Shown piece after piece: positions 1-8,372 of a stretch of 14,680 bases of DNA. This DNA comes from Thalassiosira profunda (taxonomy: Eukaryota > Bacillariophyta > Thalassiosirophyceae > Thalassiosirales > Thalassiosiraceae): positions 1-14,680 of the forward strand of contig JALLAP010000398.1 of assembly GCA_036939355.1 (NCBI GenBank), read 5' to 3'. The translations under genes and the position numbers were made by a program. A model generated the notes under the pieces. That model made no database searches. It was not told where the DNA came from and saw only the letters and a list, made by a program, of their open reading frames with translations. Every line of letters begins with the position of its first letter. Within the stretch, counting starts at the first letter, position 1.

Positions 1-312
1 GAATACAACAGCACGGTCGACGCACCAAAGGGGGAGGACGGCAACGCAACAACAGCGGTGGCAACACACATCGCAAAACTGTCTCCGACCCCGGATTACT
101 CGGACAACAATCACTTTGTGCGGTTTGAGTGGTACAAAGCGCTTATTAAATCGATGATCAAGCTGACGCGGCCGCCGGAGGATCCGTTGCAATCGCGGGC
201 GAACAACGGTTGCGCGTCGGTCGGTCGCAAGGATGATGTCCACGGCCTCTACTTGTATCACAAACTGGCGATTGGGCATTTGGACGGCCGGCATAGAGCG
301 AATACTCCCTAA
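1..312 (+). CDS. 3' end of an unrecognised protein-coding gene (partial, cut by window edge)
   Basis: The frame starting at base 1 is open to a TAA stop at 310-312 and gives about 103 residues with no start methionine near the edge, so the gene would begin outside the window. The visible part has two N-glycosylation-type sequons (NST, NAT), an aromatic stretch HFVRFEWYKALIKSMIK, and a tail ending GHLDGRHRANTP. Many codons end in G or C, as in the genes next door, which supports real coding. I recognise no domain. It is convergent with the GLTP gene, with 231 bp between the stops. It could also be a terminal exon, or a chance open frame at a GC-rich edge; confidence is moderate. Confidence 0.45.
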   Translation, partial: EYNSTVDAPKGEDGNATTAVATHIAKLSPTPDYSDNNHFVRFEWYKALIKSMIKLTRPPEDPLQSRANNGCASVGRKDDVHGLYLYHKLAIGHLDGRHRANTP

Positions 313-543
313 ACAAATATTTCGCTTCTCGCATTGCAATCCATCCGGGCCCGGGGCGGGGAGAGGGGGTGTTTCTTCTCTTGCAACCAGTCATCTATTT
401 CTACACAGTGGCGAGCTTATAGTTTACATGTCAATTGCACACGCCACTCTATTCCTGACAACCTGGGTGTCCATTTGTTCATCTCGTCCAGCCAAATCGA
501 CCGCCTCTATTCTATGTGCATGGTCGCTCTTCAGCTTCTCCCT
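313..543. other. convergent 3' spacer
   Basis: This 231-bp stretch separates the stop of the left partial gene from the stop of the GLTP gene. It must hold both 3' UTRs and polyadenylation signals. Overlapping open frames cross it, but none has a start, composition or motif that argues for a gene. I see no strong hairpin or repeat. Confidence 0.5.
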
Positions 544-1602
544 CTACACTCGTCTTGTGTCTTCCAATCCCTGCCGTTCGTACTCCTCCGCCCACGTCCC
601 GAGCAGCGGATCCCACGTCGCCACCAGCGTCTTCAATTTCTTGGCGATCATCCTGTCGTACTCGTCGTTCAATTCGTGCACATCGATGCCACCAAACTTG
701 GCCATGAACACCTCCCTCGCCGGCATGTTTGCGAGCGATGCCGGAAAAATCTTTCTCAGCGCCCACCCATGGAACGGCGACAAATGCCGCGTGTACGCGC
801 TGTGCGCCGCCTCCTTGGGGTGCACCCTCCCGTGAATCAGCGACGCGTACAGGTCCAGCTGGAAGGCGAGCGAGCGTCTGATCCACAGCAATCCCATGGC
901 CGCCGACTTTTCGTGCAACACATTGCCGTTGTGGATCCCGCTGCTCTTCTCGCACTCCAATAGCGACGACAGGTGCCTGGCCTCCCTAGGTTTCTTCTTG
1001 TACACTCTCTCGGCCTTTTGGACGTTGCTTTCCAAATCCTTGGCCACGATGCGCAGCGCGGAGCCTCCGGTCTTCATCAACTTCAAATGGGCCTTGCACG
1101 CCTTCAACAATTGGGCGGTGTCCACCTCGCCCCCCTTCAGTACCGAAGAAAAGGTGTGGCACACCTCGTCGAGCTTGGAGTGCTTCAGCTTCTTTCGTCT
1201 CGGGGGCAATAATTTGGGAATGTGGGCGACGAATTGCTGGGCGTGCGATGCGAGCTTGCCCCACTCCCGCCCAATGTGCTTTCCTATATTTGCCACGTCT
1301 TGTTGCATCTTTCCGCCCACCTTTCCGAGGCCCTGGCCGATTATGCCCGCCAGTCGGAGGGGGTTCGGTCCCTTGCCTTTGCCTCTGCGCCGCCGCCGCG
1401 TTTGCGTCTGCTGCTTCTTCATCGTCTGCGTGGCCACCGCCGCGGCCGTCGACCCGCCCCGCAGAAATGGCAGCGGTTTCCAACCGCGGGGCGCAATTTC
1501 CGAGGGCGTTGGTGAGTACTGATATGGCAGTGCGGTGTGGCCCTCGGCGGCGAGGCAATCGCCCATCACGAGGGCGGCCACGAGCAAGGCTAGGCGTCGC
1601 AT
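544..1602 (-). CDS. glycolipid transfer protein (GLTP) domain protein with predicted signal peptide
   Basis: A 352-residue protein. The frame is open further upstream but only from a GTG; the first good ATG is at 1602-1600, and it begins MRRLALLVAALVMGDCLA, a short basic start plus hydrophobic core that reads as a signal peptide cut near residue 18-19. An Arg/Lys-rich low-complexity stretch (about 67-78) and a Gly/Lys amphipathic stretch (83-135) follow. Residues ~143-338 match the all-helical GLTP fold. The lipid-headgroup pattern is present: Asp189, Asn193 and Lys196 in KDLESNVQK, Trp240 in LLWIRRSLAF, and His278 in FHGWALRKIF, equivalent to the D-N-K, W and H of human GLTP. The family moves sphingolipids between membranes. 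PAREVF resembles ceramide-1-phosphate transfer proteins, so the cargo is uncertain. Typical family members are about 200 residues and cytosolic; this one is longer and apparently enters the secretory pathway. Confidence 0.85.
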   Translation of the reverse strand: MRRLALLVAALVMGDCLAAEGHTALPYQYSPTPSEIAPRGWKPLPFLRGGSTAAAVATQTMKKQQTQTRRRRRGKGKGPNPLRLAGIIGQGLGKVGGKMQQDVANIGKHIGREWGKLASHAQQFVAHIPKLLPPRRKKLKHSKLDEVCHTFSSVLKGGEVDTAQLLKACKAHLKLMKTGGSALRIVAKDLESNVQKAERVYKKKPREARHLSSLLECEKSSGIHNGNVLHEKSAAMGLLWIRRSLAFQLDLYASLIHGRVHPKEAAHSAYTRHLSPFHGWALRKIFPASLANMPAREVFMAKFGGIDVHELNDEYDRMIAKKLKTLVATWDPLLGTWAEEYERQGLEDTRRV

Positions 1603-1879
1603 GGTGGGATTAATGGGGGGAGTTGCAATTATTGGTGCACCAAGTCGGGGAGGTTTGGGGTTTCGAGCTGAGCTTGATTTTGTCGATAGGGTGGCCAGAA
1701 AAATGAGCCGCCGCAACGCCAGCCGCCCCCGTCCGAAGAACACGAGAGTCCACGGTTATTTATGGCAGCAGGGGGGCGTCCGCGGCGTCGTAGGGGGGCC
1801 GATCTTCTGGCCGAAGAACAAGAAGTGGCCGTTGGTGTCAAGGGAAGCAAGAGCATCAAGGGAGAAGGTCAGACGGGCT

Positions 1880-1946
1880 CAGCCCCAGCCAGCCAACAGC
1901 CAACCACCAACCAAGAAGTCAACCCAACCCCAACCTCCAACCAAGG
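1880..1946. repeat. CAACC/CCAACC low-complexity tract
   Basis: About 67 bp made largely of irregular repeats of CAACC, CCAAC and AGCC with almost no G or T on the plus strand. It lies upstream of the PPR-SMR start, possibly in its 5' leader. A C/A-rich, unstructured leader would leave the RNA open, and the tract also explains why plus frames here lack stops. It is not a clean tandem array. Confidence 0.5.
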
Positions 1947-2001
1947 AAATTACACCTCCAACATCCAACGCAACATCAAACATCACTTTTTGTGCGTCAC
2001 C

Positions 2002-2028
2002 ATGGCGTCCTACGCCCCCCTGCAATAG
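2002..2028 (+). promoter_or_regulatory. possible upstream ORF (8 codons) in the PPR-SMR 5' leader
   Basis: ATG at 2002 sits in a strong eukaryotic start context (caccATGg) and is followed by eight sense codons (MASYAPLQ) and TAG. It is in a different frame from the PPR gene. If the transcript starts upstream of 2002, this micro-ORF would be met first and could lower translation of the main frame. Whether it lies in the transcript is unknown. Confidence 0.25.
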
Positions 2029-2290
2029 CAGACCCCTGCAGAGCCGCCGCGCCGGACCGCATCGCCCAAACTGGCTCGGCCAAAAAGCCTGCGCTCGCGA
2101 AGAAAGAATGAGCTCGCATATTGAATGTGCTGGGCAGATCCCCATCGGCGCTCGGAAGCGACGGCGGCCGCTCCAACTCCCATCACCCTGTGCCGTCGTG
2201 TGCGTCGATGTTTTACAACAAGCAGTACATATGGCAGGCGAAATATCGTGCAATACCTCCACTACTCACAGTCGAAGGCGGCGTGCACAT

Positions 2291-5200
2291 ATGATGTGGT
2301 CGCATCCGCGGCGCGCCCATCAATTGCAGTTGATGGTGCCCCTGCTCCTCCTGGGCACGGCATCCGTCTTCGCCCGACCAACCAATACAATGCCTGCGGC
2401 GTTCGTCGCCCCACCATCTCATTTTGCACCGAGGCACCGTCGTTCAAGTTGCAGCAATTCTGAGACAGGCGGGGCATCGCTGTTTGTATCGATGCAGCAT
2501 CCCGCAGCATTGTCACGAGGGGCGAAGAACCGCATGACAAGCTCCTACAAGGGCCCATCCCATCACGACGACGACGCCCAACGATCCTCGGCGTTGCAAC
2601 CTGCAGATCTGATCGAGAAGCTGGGCACTTTCTCGTCGAACCTCAGCCGGCTCCGGATTGCAAGGAAGAAAATTGCAACTCTGCCGAAGAAGGAGAGGAA
2701 GGCCGAGCGGAAGCAAAACGATGATGCGCTGATCGGGGCGTGCACCTCGCTGGTGTACTTTCTGCGCGACGAGACGCAGAGGCTGCCGAGTGCTGGTTGG
2801 GGCGATAAAGCACTGGATGACGAAACCACAATTGCATCAGTTAGAGAAGCGGTTGAGCTGGCCCTAGTCCAATCGATCCGGGCCGCCTCCGAGGCCGGAG
2901 ACTTCATTCTCTTGCAAAAGCTCGTCCACAACGCGGTGGACTATGCAACGGCTCTTAATAAAACGCTGCTCTCGCCCCGCATCTTCGGCGAGGCCATCGC
3001 CTCCCTCTCCCAAACGAAGGCATCAGTGTCGAAGGTCAAGGCGCTCTGGAATTACTTCCTCTACGACGTGGCGGGCAGGAATGCTGCGGTGCTGTCGGCG
3101 CCGCCCGCGGCGTACGAGCTGAACGCCATGCTGTCGGGATTGCGGGGGCGGGAGAAGGCGGCGGCGGCGCTGAAGGCATATTGGCAAGTGGCGGAGGGCG
3201 GCCTGAACGAGGAGGGAGGGGTGAAGATCGAGGGAGACGCTTACACGGCGAGCATTTTGTTTGGCATCCTCTCCGATTCCATCTCAAACGGGGCCAGCAC
3301 TGTCACTGACCAGTATAATGATGAAGAGGGATACGCATCTCCCTGCCGACAGTGGAACGAGGCCATGCAGCTGCTGGAGACTTTCTCCCCGCGCCAGCTG
3401 AACAATTTTGCTTACGCGGCGTTGCTGAAGGTGAACGAGCGGGCCACGGAAGAAAACCGACACTCGAGCGCGAGGCACGACGGGGTGCGGTGCGCCATGG
3501 CAGTGCTCGAGCGGATGAAGAAGGACGGCATCTCCCCTGACGTGGTCACCTGCTCCACGCTCCTGGCGACGTTCGACAAGGGACGCAATTGGAAGGCGGC
3601 GGTGACGCTATTGAATGCGATGCGAACGGCGTCGCCCTCTGCGAAAAAGTGGTCGCTGCCTTCGCCCAATACCTATACGTACTCGTTGGTGATCGCGGCG
3701 TGCGCGCGGTGCAATCAGGGCGAGCTGGCGCTGTCCTTGCTGGACCAAATGGCGGAGGAGGTAACTGGCGAGGATGGGGTGGATGCACCGAATACCTGGG
3801 TGTACAACGCTGCCTTACTGGCATGTGTGGAATCTGCTTCGAAGCCAGACAAGAGTGGCACGCACCTCGTCACGGCATTCGACATTCTGGAGAAGATGGA
3901 GAGTGGAAGCGAGGGTGGATCGAATGCGCCACCAGATACCGTTAGCTACAACACTGCTCTCTCAACGCTTGACGAGAGCTCTTTTGCAGCGACCAAGGAG
4001 GATCTACAGTGCAGCGATCGCCTCGCCAATCGAGAGGGAATCTTGGACGTGGTGATGGACGTGTTGAGCTCGATGGAGGCGCGGGGTGTGCCACGTGACG
4101 CTATCACGTACTACAATGCAATTGCAGCGTCTAGCTCCGAGGATGCGCTGGCAATCCTTCAAAAGGCTTTGTCAGACGCTGAATTGGTTTCAAGCAATGA
4201 TGCATGGCAGCGTTTGAAAGGACGAGCTTCAGCTGGCACCATCTTCGTTGCCAACGCTGCGCTTTCTGCGGCAGCCAAGTCTGGAGATGTGGAAGCGGTG
4301 GTCACTGTCCTCTCGCTGTTGTCAGACAACAATACCAAGCTCAATGCGGAATCTATCAAGCACATCATTCGAACCCTCGGAAAGATGGGTGACTGCGAGG
4401 CCATCCTGGCGCTGTTGATTTGTTTGCGAGGGCAGAGTTTTGCGAACTACCTCCTGAAGGAGCGATACGACCTCGACGTACTGGCAAATCTCGCGGACAA
4501 GTCCATCCCAATGATCGAGGAGGAGATCTACTCGGCCGCCATCACATCGTGTTTGAAGCACGACGAATTGGGCGTGGCCGACCAAATCTTGCTGTCAATG
4601 AAAAAGAATGGGCTGGCGCTGAATCAGCGCTCTCTTAAGGATATCATCGCCGAATATTGCCGGATGGCCATGAGCTCGTCGAAGGAGGAATTCAAGGCCG
4701 CCCGTCTCGCCAAGAAGCTGGGACTGGAAAGCAATGGCTCGCAGTATGGGATCGTCGAGCCCATCTACATCACGTCCAGAGCCCGCGCAAAGGCTGCGCT
4801 GGCCATGCTGAAGGCTGTGGAGAAGCCCTTGCCGCCCAGTCTGCTCTCTCCTGTTGCCAAGGCGTGCTGCGCTGCTGGACTGTGGCAGGACGCGCGTTCG
4901 ATTGTCAGGCGAATGCACCGAGCTGCAATTCATGAGCTGCGAGCGAAGGATGGCGCACGCATTCGGGGCAAGTTCCTTGGCGAGCTCCCTCGATTGCACC
5001 GCTCCTTGCTGAAGTTTTGCGCGAAGGGAGGGAACATCACTCCGGCGCTCAACTTTGCCGACGACATTCAATTCCTGGCGTCGCAGATTCGCCAGCATGG
5101 CAAGTCGTTGAGGGCTACTACGACTAAGGCAGAAGAAAAGGAGCAACCAGAGCCAATCTCTTTGTCCTCTCGCCTGTTGATGGACATTCCAACGCCAGAT

Positions 5201-6334
5201 TCCGTCCCCGAGTCCGATTTTAGTGATGCCGGTGCGCTGTCCACCATCCTCGAGCGCCCCATCGGCCTGACTGGTCAGGACTGGAAGCTCATTTTGATCG
5301 CCGCATCCCGAGGTGGACACTGGAAGGTGTGCGTGGGCACCCTACCTTTCCTGCGGCCATATGTCAAGGAAACGCATCCCATGTACGCGCGAGAGTCAAT
5401 TTCTTCGCCCCTTGGCAGCAGTGGCCACGCCAGACCAACGATGGAACGGTTGAACAGAAAGTACGAACGAATAGCAAGGGCTCTGACGGCCGCAATATTG
5501 TGCTTTGAGGCTCGCAGTCAGTATGCGTGGGCGATACGAGCGATCGATGACTGGATCGAATGGAGCGGGAGGAGGCCTCGAAAAGAGGCTGTCGCGTCAG
5601 CCTGTCGCGTGCTGGCAAAGCGCTACCGGGGCCAAGAGGTGATTTCTCTTGTCTCAAAGGTGATGAGCATCCCTCCGCATGACACCTCATACGAAGCCGA
5701 GGCGGATGACGATGCCTCAGACTACACCTATGAGAAGGCGGTGTACACAGAGTCCATCAACGCACTCCACAAGAGTGGCCTCTTTGAAGAAGCAGACCAA
5801 TTGTACGCAGAGGGCGTGGCCAACGGGCATTTGCCCTGGGCTGTTATGCCTGGGTCAGACGAAAAGCAACTCCGGCTAGATTTGCACGGCATGAGTGCCG
5901 CTGTGGCTCACGCGGCAGTACGCGTTTCTCTCCAGAAAGAAATTGTGGGGCCGCAGCAATCATCGCCATCGATGAGGGACGTTCTGATCGTAACTGGCCG
6001 AGGACGAAGATCCGGTGAAAGATTCAGACCCATCTTGCGTCCTGAGGTGCAGCGGATGCTCACCGAAGAGTTCTACCCCCCACTTGGGAGCTCCTCAATC
6101 CCAGGCAACATGGGCGCCTTGTCAATTTCGAGCGACGATATTTCATCGTGGGTGAATCACCAACAACAACAGAAGGGAAAGCGTCTGCTCTTCGTCGCCG
6201 ACGTGTTGCGCGATATCTCGAGTGGCAACCGCATCGAAAAGGCCTTGCGGTCCAGTGGAAGCCGCCTCGAGAGGGCACTGCGCAAAAAGTTGGAGTCAGA
6301 AGGTGTAGACGATGTCGAAGGCGATGGTCAATAG
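2291..6334 (+). CDS. plastid-targeted PPR-SMR protein (pentatricopeptide repeats plus C-terminal Smr domain)
   Basis: From ATG 2291 the protein has 1347 residues and no intron. I chose 2291 (2294 and 2333 also possible) because it gives a signal peptide, core LMVPLLLLGTASVFA, followed by MPAAFVAPPSHFAPRHRRSS. That AAF-VAPP step and Ser/Arg-rich run resemble the ASAFAP-type presequence that sends proteins into secondary plastids. PPR-like motifs begin at about residues 417 (DVVTCSTLL), 460 (NTYTYSLVIAACAR), 501, 549, 603 and 649, with degenerate ones to ~800 and a last one at ~1151 (KAVYTESINALHKSGLFEEA). Residues ~1194-1265 form an Smr domain with both hallmark motifs, LDLHGMS and VTGRGRRSGE. 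PPR proteins bind RNA base by base; plant PPR-SMR proteins such as GUN1, pTAC2 and SVR7/SOT1 act in plastid gene expression, and some Smr domains cut RNA. A role in plastid RNA processing or signalling is inferred. Convergent with the BTB gene, 103 bp apart. Confidence 0.9.
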   Translation: MMWSHPRRAHQLQLMVPLLLLGTASVFARPTNTMPAAFVAPPSHFAPRHRRSSCSNSETGGASLFVSMQHPAALSRGAKNRMTSSYKGPSHHDDDAQRSSALQPADLIEKLGTFSSNLSRLRIARKKIATLPKKERKAERKQNDDALIGACTSLVYFLRDETQRLPSAGWGDKALDDETTIASVREAVELALVQSIRAASEAGDFILLQKLVHNAVDYATALNKTLLSPRIFGEAIASLSQTKASVSKVKALWNYFLYDVAGRNAAVLSAPPAAYELNAMLSGLRGREKAAAALKAYWQVAEGGLNEEGGVKIEGDAYTASILFGILSDSISNGASTVTDQYNDEEGYASPCRQWNEAMQLLETFSPRQLNNFAYAALLKVNERATEENRHSSARHDGVRCAMAVLERMKKDGISPDVVTCSTLLATFDKGRNWKAAVTLLNAMRTASPSAKKWSLPSPNTYTYSLVIAACARCNQGELALSLLDQMAEEVTGEDGVDAPNTWVYNAALLACVESASKPDKSGTHLVTAFDILEKMESGSEGGSNAPPDTVSYNTALSTLDESSFAATKEDLQCSDRLANREGILDVVMDVLSSMEARGVPRDAITYYNAIAASSSEDALAILQKALSDAELVSSNDAWQRLKGRASAGTIFVANAALSAAAKSGDVEAVVTVLSLLSDNNTKLNAESIKHIIRTLGKMGDCEAILALLICLRGQSFANYLLKERYDLDVLANLADKSIPMIEEEIYSAAITSCLKHDELGVADQILLSMKKNGLALNQRSLKDIIAEYCRMAMSSSKEEFKAARLAKKLGLESNGSQYGIVEPIYITSRARAKAALAMLKAVEKPLPPSLLSPVAKACCAAGLWQDARSIVRRMHRAAIHELRAKDGARIRGKFLGELPRLHRSLLKFCAKGGNITPALNFADDIQFLASQIRQHGKSLRATTTKAEEKEQPEPISLSSRLLMDIPTPDSVPESDFSDAGALSTILERPIGLTGQDWKLILIAASRGGHWKVCVGTLPFLRPYVKETHPMYARESISSPLGSSGHARPTMERLNRKYERIARALTAAILCFEARSQYAWAIRAIDDWIEWSGRRPRKEAVASACRVLAKRYRGQEVISLVSKVMSIPPHDTSYEAEADDDASDYTYEKAVYTESINALHKSGLFEEADQLYAEGVANGHLPWAVMPGSDEKQLRLDLHGMSAAVAHAAVRVSLQKEIVGPQQSSPSMRDVLIVTGRGRRSGERFRPILRPEVQRMLTEEFYPPLGSSSIPGNMGALSISSDDISSWVNHQQQQKGKRLLFVADVLRDISSGNRIEKALRSSGSRLERALRKKLESEGVDDVEGDGQ

Positions 6335-6437
6335 AAAGTGCACTAGTGTATCTAGAAACAGTAGCCCAGTAATATAAGCTTGAGCTCCCATCCTCGAGCT
6401 GAAGGTCTTTCCAGGCGTCCCACAAGACCCGTGTTAC
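6335..6437. other. short convergent 3' spacer between the PPR-SMR and BTB genes
   Basis: Only 103 bp separate the two stop codons, so the 3' UTRs probably overlap. An imperfect inverted repeat (AGCTTGAG near 6378 and CTCGAGCT near 6394) might form a weak hairpin. Nothing else is evident. Confidence 0.4.
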
Positions 6438-7763
6438 TCATGCGCCAAGTTTCTTAGTGTGAGAAGCAACCACTGCTTCAGCGAGACGCGAAGCAAGAAT
6501 ATCCTTTGTACCATCAGCATTCAAGCCTTTACGAACCAGTTGCCGCAGAAGATAGTTGACGGATCTCTTGCTGTATTGCCACTTGAGGTTCTCCTCTCGA
6601 TCGGTTGGTGCCTCCTCTCGCAGGGGACGGACCACGAGGAGGAGTTCCTTCAGAAGCTTCGGATCCTCCAGGTTCGCAAAAGAATCGGTCACTACAACCT
6701 CGTCGTACCGTTCAATGAGCACACGGGCAGCATACTCCTTCAAAAGGGCACAATTCTTTTGGTTGGCGAAGAGGAGTTGCTCTACAACATTGGACGTGTC
6801 CACTGTGAGAGAAGCGACCTTCTCAGCCTCTGCCACGAGCTTCAACTCAATCAAGGCATGCCGATCGGCGAAATCGATGATTTCATCGCTGTGTTCAAGG
6901 AGAAAATCGCAGTCCGGATCACCGCATCCGTAGATATGTTTCAGCGCACAGCAAAACACTTCAGGCTGCACATTCTTGATCTCCACAGGTGTGCCCCCCG
7001 AGTTCTCAAAGAAGCTTGCCAGGACAGGCGCGTGCATGTTCAAGATCAACTTGTGAGCGGGAAATGAAGAATCGCCAACCTTGAACTCCACATCTGCATG
7101 CTCTCCACTTTCCAACAGCTTTGCCATTTGCTTCACTTCTGGTATGCGAGGAATACTGAATTCACTTGCTTCAATGAAGTCTTGCACCGTCATTTCCACA
7201 ATCAACGATCCATCTTGGAGGATGTTGTTCTCCACATCGAGTACCTCTGAGAATTTGACGAAACTCGTAATCTTGTCAAAGCTTCCATCAGTGATAGTAT
7301 CGTCCCACTCCGCGAAGACAGATCCACTGCCGTCTTTAACGGATATGGTTACATTGGACGAAACAGCGTAACCAAGTGCTCTGACGATATCAGATCCACC
7401 CAAAGTGTCGTCGGCACGGGATTGTCGCTGCCACGCTGCACTGCTGATAGCTGACGTGACCTTTCTAACAGTCTTGGGGCACAACGAAATCTGATAATCG
7501 TCAACATGAGGGTTGCGTCTGTTCCCATTTCCATCAGAGTGAGAATTGTAGAAGTAATCGATGACGATGCGAAGACCCCATTCATTTCCATGATGATCAA
7601 TCGCAAGCGGACTTTGGAAAAGGTCGAGATCGTTTGGACAGTCCTTCCAAGCCCCCTCCTCAGTTGTGGCGTCGGAGATTTGGGTTGCTTTTAGTCGATC
7701 GTCAGAGATGTCGGCAAATCCATCGAACTTGAACAGCAGCGTGGAAACCTTGCAAGTCGACAT
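6438..7763 (-). CDS. MATH-like / BTB-POZ / SAP domain protein
   Basis: A 441-residue intronless protein. The frame extends three codons further only from a TTG, so the ATG at 7763-7761 (MSTCKVSTLL) is taken as the start. The N-terminal ~200 residues look like a diverged MATH/TRAF sandwich (EWGLRIVIDYF, DDYQISLCP, VEMTVQDFIE). A BTB/POZ domain follows at ~222-320, with the typical HADVEFKVGDSSFPAHKLIL and APVLASFFE, then a helical BACK-like segment. Residues ~400-432 (SVNYLLRQLVRKGLNADGTK, then DILASRL) fit a SAP motif, a helix-loop-helix that binds DNA or chromatin. MATH-BTB proteins are usually substrate adaptors for CUL3 ubiquitin ligases, MATH binding the target and BTB binding CUL3. The SAP end suggests work on chromatin or nuclear RNA proteins. 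Function is inferred from architecture; the BTB call is strong, SAP good, MATH tentative. Confidence 0.85.
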   Translation of the reverse strand: MSTCKVSTLLFKFDGFADISDDRLKATQISDATTEEGAWKDCPNDLDLFQSPLAIDHHGNEWGLRIVIDYFYNSHSDGNGNRRNPHVDDYQISLCPKTVRKVTSAISSAAWQRQSRADDTLGGSDIVRALGYAVSSNVTISVKDGSGSVFAEWDDTITDGSFDKITSFVKFSEVLDVENNILQDGSLIVEMTVQDFIEASEFSIPRIPEVKQMAKLLESGEHADVEFKVGDSSFPAHKLILNMHAPVLASFFENSGGTPVEIKNVQPEVFCCALKHIYGCGDPDCDFLLEHSDEIIDFADRHALIELKLVAEAEKVASLTVDTSNVVEQLLFANQKNCALLKEYAARVLIERYDEVVVTDSFANLEDPKLLKELLLVVRPLREEAPTDREENLKWQYSKRSVNYLLRQLVRKGLNADGTKDILASRLAEAVVASHTKKLGA

Positions 7764-8372
7764 GGTATCCAATCGGGGTGGTCTCCTGCTGGTAAGTTAA
7801 GTTGTGCGATGAAGCGTCTACCCTCGACGCCAACAGACATAGTAAACGGCCGCAGTTGGATTCGTGTTTCTCCCTAGAGTTGCAATCCTTCCATGATTGC
7901 AGGATGATTGAACTCAAGACATTTTGGTCAGAGAATGGCCGTTGCGTCTATCCCGGGTTGCAGGTGTTTTTGGTGCTCGAGCCGTGCGGCTGGCCAGCGC
8001 TAAGCGCCACTAATGTGATCCACCGGCCAGCAGCGCCGCAAGTGCAGGCCAGCACCTTGCATATCTGCTGTTATCAGCTGGGGCACCACGAGGACACGCA
8101 ACCTAGATCGACCTGATGATGTGTGATAGATGTGTTTGCCTCTGTGCATTTTTTGACTTGCTTCATTCGTTCAGGTCTAGCAAAGATCTACACGACTGGG
8201 GTTGGCGATCGTTGCATCTCCTCTCATCGCCTTGGCTGGTCGTCGCCTTGATGGGATCGCCATAATCGCCAAATAGTATCGCTACTTCATTCCCCCGAGA
8301 CTCGAAGAGAAGCCTCCTCATTTTATTTCTCCGCTCTCCGCGGATCTTCCCCATTGCAATCAACCCAATACA
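7764..8372. promoter_or_regulatory. divergent promoter region between the BTB gene and the acidic Ser-rich gene
   Basis: This 609-bp stretch separates two outward-facing start codons and shows no convincing coding frame. It contains three copies of GGCCAGC (7992, 8025, 8047), the first inside a 10-bp palindrome. No clear TATA box was found for either gene. The leader just before ATG 8373 is C/A/T-rich and the start context is caATGG. A gtaagt at 7792 lacks a partner acceptor or coding frame that I can support. Confidence 0.5.
7989..8053. promoter_or_regulatory. cluster of GGCCAGC motifs with a palindrome
   Basis: GGCCAGC occurs at 7992-7998, 8025-8031 and 8047-8053. The starts are 33 and 22 bp apart, close to three and two helical turns. 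The first copy is part of the perfect palindrome GCTGGCCAGC (7989-7998), followed directly by GCGCTAAGCGC (7997-8007). Such a same-face cluster in a divergent promoter may be a transcription-factor site group. This is pattern only; no known factor is assigned. Confidence 0.3.

Larger units (their letters stand above)
1603..2290. promoter_or_regulatory. divergent promoter / 5' UTR region between the GLTP and PPR-SMR genes
   Basis: This 688-bp stretch lies between the start codons of two divergently transcribed genes and must contain both promoters and 5' UTRs. The frame of the PPR gene stays open back to 1535, partly antisense to the GLTP gene, so the exact PPR start is not fixed by stops. A CAACC-rich tract (1880-1946) and a very short upstream ORF (2002-2028) fall inside. 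A weak TATA-like CATAAATAA on the minus strand near 1753-1765 could serve the GLTP gene; this is a guess from spacing. Confidence 0.55.

Noticed and set aside
233..963. Two long plus-strand frames over the end of the GLTP gene
   Set aside because: They overlap the well-supported GLTP coding sequence in antisense and have no recognisable domain.
1603..1743. 47-residue N-terminal extension of the GLTP frame
   Set aside because: Its first codon is GTG, and starting at ATG 1602 gives a clean signal peptide at the N-terminus.
1535..2290. Upstream extension of the PPR reading frame to 1535
   Set aside because: It begins with GTG, runs antisense through the start of the GLTP gene, reads as Pro/Gln/Thr low complexity from the CAACC tract, and would bury the signal peptide that begins at 2291-2333.
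4595..5320. 241-residue antisense frame within the PPR gene
   Set aside because: It is fully antisense to a long gene with clear domains and shows no domain of its own.
7792..7797. GTAAGT on the plus strand, possible 5' UTR intron donor for the Ser-rich gene
   Set aside because: No convincing branch site and acceptor pair could be tied to it by coding evidence.
7980..8060. Possible tRNA or structured RNA in the palindrome-rich spacer
   Set aside because: No T-loop, acceptor-stem pairing or anticodon arm was found.
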